Below are positions 59,621-64,000 of a stretch of DNA of 64,000 nucleotides, piece after piece. The position numbers and the translations under genes were made by a program. Origin of the DNA: Orychophragmus violaceus (taxonomy: Eukaryota > Streptophyta > Magnoliopsida > Brassicales > Brassicaceae); NCBI GenBank assembly GCA_030180135.1, contig CM058234.1, forward strand, positions 2,914,001-2,978,000, in the 5' to 3' direction. Under the pieces are notes generated by a model. The model worked only from the letters and a program-made list of their open reading frames with translations. It did not search any database and was not told the origin of the DNA. The stretch's first letter is position 1. Each line of letters opens with the position of its first letter.

Positions 59621-62600
59621 TTCTCCCCCTTAAGCTTGAAGTGATCTTCACTCACATCTTGCATTCCAATGAGGTCTCTCATTTCCTTAAACTTAGTCCT
59701 ACCAAGTGCCTTGGTTAAAATGTCCGCCTTCTGTTCTTTTCCCGGAACATGCTCAACTTCTATTTGTTCATTTTCAACGCATTCTCTTATAAAGTGATAT
59801 CGAGTGTGAATGTGCTTACTTCGTCCATGGAAGACAAGATTCTTTGTGAGTGCAATTGCAGACTTGTTGTCAACACGGATTGTCACTCTCTTGCTGGTTC
59901 TTCCATCGATCTCTCCTAGAAGATCTTGGAGCCAAATTGCTTGCTTCGCAGCCTCTGTAGCAGCCATGAACTCGGCTTCACAAAATGATAATGCCACTGT
60001 TTCTTGCTTCTGCGAACACCAAGTTATCGGACATCCTTCAAGATAAAATATATGACCTGTTGTACTTCTTCCATCGTCTAAGTCAACATTATGTGAACTA
60101 TCACTATAGCCCACCAATCCCAACTCATTCGAACTCTTATAAATGAGTCCGTGAGACACTGTTCCACGCAAGTATCTCAGAACTTGCTTCAAGGCAGCTC
60201 CATGGGATTCCTTAGGTTTCTGCATATACCTACTCAACACTCCCACGCTATACGACAGATCTGGACGAGTATAAAGTAAATAGCGAAGGCAGCCGATGGT
60301 CCTTCTATAAGCCTTTTCATCAATACTCTTATCCTCTTGAGACTTTGACAACGTTAGATTTAAATCCATTGGCACATGTGACAAGTTACACTCGTTCATT
60401 CCTGTTTCACACAGTATTTTGTATGCATACCTCTCTTGCTTTAACATGATGCCTTCTTCTCGTTGGTTTACTTCGATCCCAAGGTAATATGTTAGTCGTC
60501 CAAGATCACTCATTTCAAATTTAGTTGCCATTTCCTTCTTGAATTCATCAATCGAGCTCAACAAAGATCCTGTGACAAGTAAATCATCAACATAAACGGC
60601 CACTATAAGGAAACTTACTTCATCCTTCCGTTGATAGAGAGATGGTTCTTTTGAGCATCGATGAAACTTCAATCCCTGAAGAATCTTGTTCAGCTTGGTA
60701 TTCCAAGCTCTAGGCGCTTGCTTCAACCCGTAAAGAGCCTTTTCCAACTTGAAAACTTTGTTTTCACTTCCTGGAATCACGAAGCCTTCCGGTTGGGTAA
60801 CAAAAACTTCTTCCTTTAGTTCACCGTGTAGAAACGCCGTTTTCACATCAAGATGGTGAATTTCCCAGTGCCTTGATGCTGCTAGAGTAATGATTAAACG
60901 AACTGTCTCTATGCGAGAAACTGGGGCGAATACTTCATCATAATCCACACCATGTTTTTGAACATACCCCTTTGCTACTAAGCGAGCCTTATACTTGTTA
61001 ATACTTCCATCAGAGTTGTGTTTGATTTTGAAAACCCATTTTAAACCGATTGGTTTAACTCCAACTGGAAGATCAACAAGATTCCAAGTTCTGTTTTTCT
61101 CAATCGATAACAGTTCATCTTCACATGCTTTGATCCAGATTTTGTGTTCTTTAGCTTCACTGAAACTCCACGGTTCTTCATTGATTACGGTCAAGAGTCG
61201 CTCACATTCCTCTTCTAGAGTAAGTACGTAATCATTCATCCAGCTGGGTTGTACTCTTGATCTCGTAGATCTTCTTAACTGAACAGGATTGCTATCGATG
61301 TTTCCTTCTTCCTCTGCCTCATCACTTTCTTCTTCTTCACCCAAAACACCAATATCGTTTTCATCTCCGTTAACCATCTCCTCTGTTTCAGAGTTCTCAA
61401 TTTCTGTTCTTGCTATCTCTCTCCTTCTTGAGTCTTCTATAGCAATGGAGAAAGTTCCAGACTCTACAACTGCTCCATCTTCTTCCTTGTTCCAAAACCA
61501 ACTTTTGTTTTCATCGAAAAACACATCACGTGACACACACACATTCTTGGTTGTAGGATCTAGGAGGCGATATGCTTTTGAACCCGGTTCTGTTCCTAAG
61601 TTGACCAAAACTCTCGATCTATCATCAAGCTTCTTTCTTCCAACATCTTCTGTTCTTGCATAACAGAGACACCCAAATACTCTTAAGTGTCCAATGTTGG
61701 GCTTCTTCCCCTTGAGCGCTTCATATGGTGTTTTACCATTCATTGATCTGGTTCCAACTCTATTAATTAAATACGTCGCGTGTCTCACAGCTTCTCCCCA
61801 CAATTAGTTTGGTAAACTCATGTGCTTTAGGATGCTTCGAGTCATCTCAAGGAGAGTTCTATTACGCCTCTCAACCACACCGTTTTGTTGAGGAGAATAT
61901 GGTGCGGTTAAGTGCCTTCTGATTCCAAACTCATCACAGAAACTCTGAAAATCTTTAGATAGGAACTCTCCACCTCGGTCGGTTCTAAAGGTTTTGACCA
62001 CAGCACCCGTTTCTTGTTCAGCAAGTTTCTTGAAGGTTTTGAATTTGTCGAATGCTTCACCCTTTTCCTTCAAGAGGATTGTCCACATGTATCGTGAATG
62101 GTCATCAATAATGACAAATATGTACCTTTTATGAGACGGAGTCGATGGTGTAATGGGGCCACAAAGGTCTCCGTGAACGAGTTCGAGAGCTTGATTAGCT
62201 CGAAACGTACTTGACTGTGGGAAGGATTGCCTCGTTTGCTTGCCAAGCAAACATGATGCACACGTCTCTCGTTCAACGTTAATGTTTGGTATACCAGTCA
62301 CCAATTCTTTGCTGATCATCATCTTCATCGTGTCAACATTAATATGACCCAATCTTGCATGCCATTTGTTTGACTCCGTCAAGGAAGTTAGATGAAGACA
62401 CTTGAGATTCTCGACTTCAAGAGTGACCTTATACAGGCGATTCTTCGATCTGCTTGTCTCTATGAGCAATCCACCCAAACGGTCAAAGATTCTTATTAAC
62501 TTTTCTTTCATTCGTACCTCACATCCAGCTTCAGTAGCTTGACCAAGACTTATTATATTGCTCTTCAAGTTTGGTATATAGTATACATTGTTCAGCACCT

Positions 62601-63297
62601 TCTTCTCGCCGTTTGCAAACACAAACCGAATTGAGCCCTTTCCTTGTATGTGGATACGTGAATCATCTCCGAATCTCACCATCCCTGTAACAGTTTCATC
62701 TAGAGTAATAAAGAAGTCACGAATACCACTCATATGATTACTCGCGCCATTATCAAGGTACCATACATTCCTTATGTCAAAATCAGCTTCAAAGCTGTTT
62801 GGTTTCACTTTCTGCTCATTGAGAAAGACGACCTCGTGCATCATCAATGTATCAGCCTCTTGAGTGGAAGTTTCATCACCCGACTTCTTCTCTAGAGCTT
62901 CTTGAAGCTTTAGTAGTCTATCTGGACAATCTGAAGCGTAATGTCCAAGTTTATCACAGCGGTAGCATGTGATGTGTGACGCATCTCTCTCCCTGTCTTG
63001 TCCACTGTTATTGTAGCCATAACGTCCACGACCTCTACCTCTCCGGCCTCCTCGACCTCTTCCCCTGTTTCCACCGCCTCTTTCATGATATTGGCCTTGA
63101 GAGTCAGAATTTGCATACATCAGCTTTTCTTGAGCCTCGTTTTGTTCTTCCTCTTCTTCACAAACTCTTTCTTCATATGCTTTCAACCTTCCGACAATAT
63201 CCTCAAAGCTAGTGTTTCTTAGATCGAGTACTTGTTCAAGAGCCGCGACGATGTGAATATACTTCTTCCTTGGTAGGCTCTTCAAGAATTTCTTCAC
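59599..63297 (-). pseudogene. Copia gag C-terminus and pol of element E, one in-frame stop
   Basis: Starting at KKFLKSLPRKK, the frame holds a glycine/arginine-rich stretch, a CCHC knuckle (C-YR-C-DKLG-H-YASD-C), protease WYLDNGASNHMSG, GAG-pre-integrase KWHARLGHIN...CASCLLGKQ, integrase core (HGDLCGP, IDDHSRYMW, FRTDRGGEF, PQQNGVVERRNR) and RT (GVDYDEVFAPVSRIETVR, DVKTAFLHGEL, LYGLKQAPRAWN, VYVDDLLVTGS). It ends with RNase H (GYSDSSH, SFCEAEFMAATEA, KEQKADILTKALGR). A TAA at 61804-61806 splits it after SLPN, in the same frame on both sides. Otherwise complete and well conserved. Confidence 0.9.
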
Positions 63298-63725
63298 GAT
63301 TTTTGTACGAACATGTCGATAGTATCGGTTTCTTTCATCTTAATTCTGTCAAACTCTGCCATTAAAGTTTGTAACCTAGCTTCTTTTACGCGTTCAGCTC
63401 CTACGTGACGTGCTTTGATTGCATCCCAAACTAACTTGGAAGTGTCAAGGTCTCCAACTTGTAATATTAAGGTTTCTGGTATGGATTGGAATAATAAAGC
63501 AATCGCTATATTATTCTTATCTTCGTCTTTTGTACCCGGTTCTATGGACTCCCATACCTTATTCACCTTAAGAGCTACCTTAATTCTCATTGCCCAGACG
63601 GTGTAATTCGATGAGTTCAACATCGGACACTTGATCGAGGAGGGTCCGATTTCTTTAGATTTCAGCTCCATAGTTTCTTCTTTCTTGTCGCCCATGGTGA
63701 TCTTCTTCTTTGGCTCTGATACCAA
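63294..63725 (-). pseudogene. Copia gag N-terminus of element E, with an internal deletion
   Basis: The frame (ATG at 63695 most likely) holds the gag start MLNSSNYTVWAMRIKVALK, VWESIEPG and LVWDAIKARHVGAERVKEAR, and stops soon after DTIDMFVQK. The pol-side frame picks up at once with VKKFLKSLP. Related gags have roughly 25-40 residues between these motifs, so a small deletion has removed them and shifted frame. Confidence 0.75.
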
Positions 63726-63729
63726 ATAT

Positions 63730-63988
63730 TGTTATGTAAACTTCACAATAAGAAATTACTCTTCTTATTAATCTTAAGGAAATAACTCAAACCTTAAGCT
63801 TATAATCTCATAAGTTATGCAACAACCTTGCATCTCCTTTTATAAGGTTACAAGAATATTCTAGACTTCCTAATAGATAACTCCTAAGGAAGATTTCCAT
63901 ATTTTAGATAACTCCTAAATAAATGGAAATCTAACATTTAGATAACTCCTAAATGTATATCTAGATTTACTTCGAGCTTATCACAACA
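63730..63988 (-). repeat. LTR of element E (5' LTR in element orientation)
   Basis: 259 bp, one base shorter than the other copy; followed by GGCGGTAT and the DPH2 copy. Confidence 0.9.
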
Positions 63989-64000
63989 GGCGGTATGATC

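Larger units (their letters stand above)
59361..63988 (-). mobile_element. Element E: recent Ty1/Copia retrotransposon
   Basis: LTRs of 260 and 259 bp (59361-59620, 63730-63988; TGTTATGTAAAC...CACAACA) differ by one indel near 59592. Primer site TGGTATCAGAGCC on the minus strand (63712-63724) lies just inside the right LTR, and a purine tract complement, TTCTCCCCCTTAAG, just inside the left. It interrupts the exon 5 donor region of the DPH2 copy. The flanks share GGCGGTAT (59353-59360 and 63989-63996). One long gag-pol frame is damaged at two places. Confidence 0.92.
37811..64000 (+). pseudogene. DPH2: Duplicated DPH2, decayed and interrupted by transposons
   Basis: Segments 37811-37997, 57551-58226, 59184-59360 and 63997-64000 align in order to intron 1 through the exon 5 donor of the intact gene at 22757. 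Introns are kept, so this is a genomic, not a retro, copy; exon 1 is absent. Lesions beyond the insertions: the exon 3 acceptor CAG has become CAA, a 1-base loss occurs in exon 4 near 58042, TGG becomes TAG in LLFWIGS (about 58184), and GAA becomes TAA near 59320. It cannot make a DPH2 protein. It continues past the right edge of the window. Confidence 0.9.

Overview
This is plant nuclear DNA from the Brassicaceae. Its genes are rich in introns and it is AT-rich between genes. It carries degenerate CCGAACC-type intergenic repeats and a Copia/Athila/Helitron/hAT transposon population. The gene set and order match Arabidopsis chromosome 3 around At3g59610-At3g59760 (from memory, not searched). 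The species cannot be fixed from the sequence alone.

Left half (1-27.6 kb), ordinary genes with a few relics. In order: a probable minus-strand gene 5' end whose noncoding part is full of a GTCCAC motif (1-1850); mitochondrial O-acetylserine(thiol)lyase OASC (+, 10 exons); a decayed LRR receptor-like protein gene (+); a strip with fragments of an RRM gene and a GatB gene; an unnamed plant-specific coiled-coil gene (-, 5 exons); a BAGP1-like C2-GRAM-VASt membrane protein gene (+, 18 exons); mitoribosomal protein mL43 (-, 3 exons); DPH2 for diphthamide synthesis (+, 10 exons), divergent from mL43; and an F-box/jacalin fusion gene (-, 2 exons). Exon borders were set by hand from GT/AG sites and reading-frame continuity. 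Each complete gene closes in frame at the length expected for its family.

Right half (27.6-64 kb), almost all mobile DNA. It contains a Helitron with clean ends (29659-30987), a 144-bp triple tandem repeat (31096-31527) and an Athila-type element D with a perfect 5-bp target duplication (32460-37768). After these comes a second, dead copy of DPH2. It begins in intron 1 near 37.8 kb and is blown apart by insertions. Copia A (37998-57550) contains non-autonomous Athila B (39849-53682), which contains Copia C (45056-52242). An hAT-like element (58227-59175) and Copia E (59361-63988) interrupt the copy further on. The copy keeps its introns, so it arose by DNA duplication. The intact DPH2 gene in the same window supplies the empty site for each insertion.

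By-eye LTR comparison orders the insertions as A (oldest, about 5% divergence), D, B, then C and E (almost identical LTRs). C and E look recent but have broken genes, which suggests they moved with proteins supplied in trans. The most unusual signals are paired palindromic CGATCG-core motifs at matching places in the two Athila-like elements, and a 115-bp duplication at the borders of element B. No host pathway links the genes; they are independent housekeeping or defence loci.
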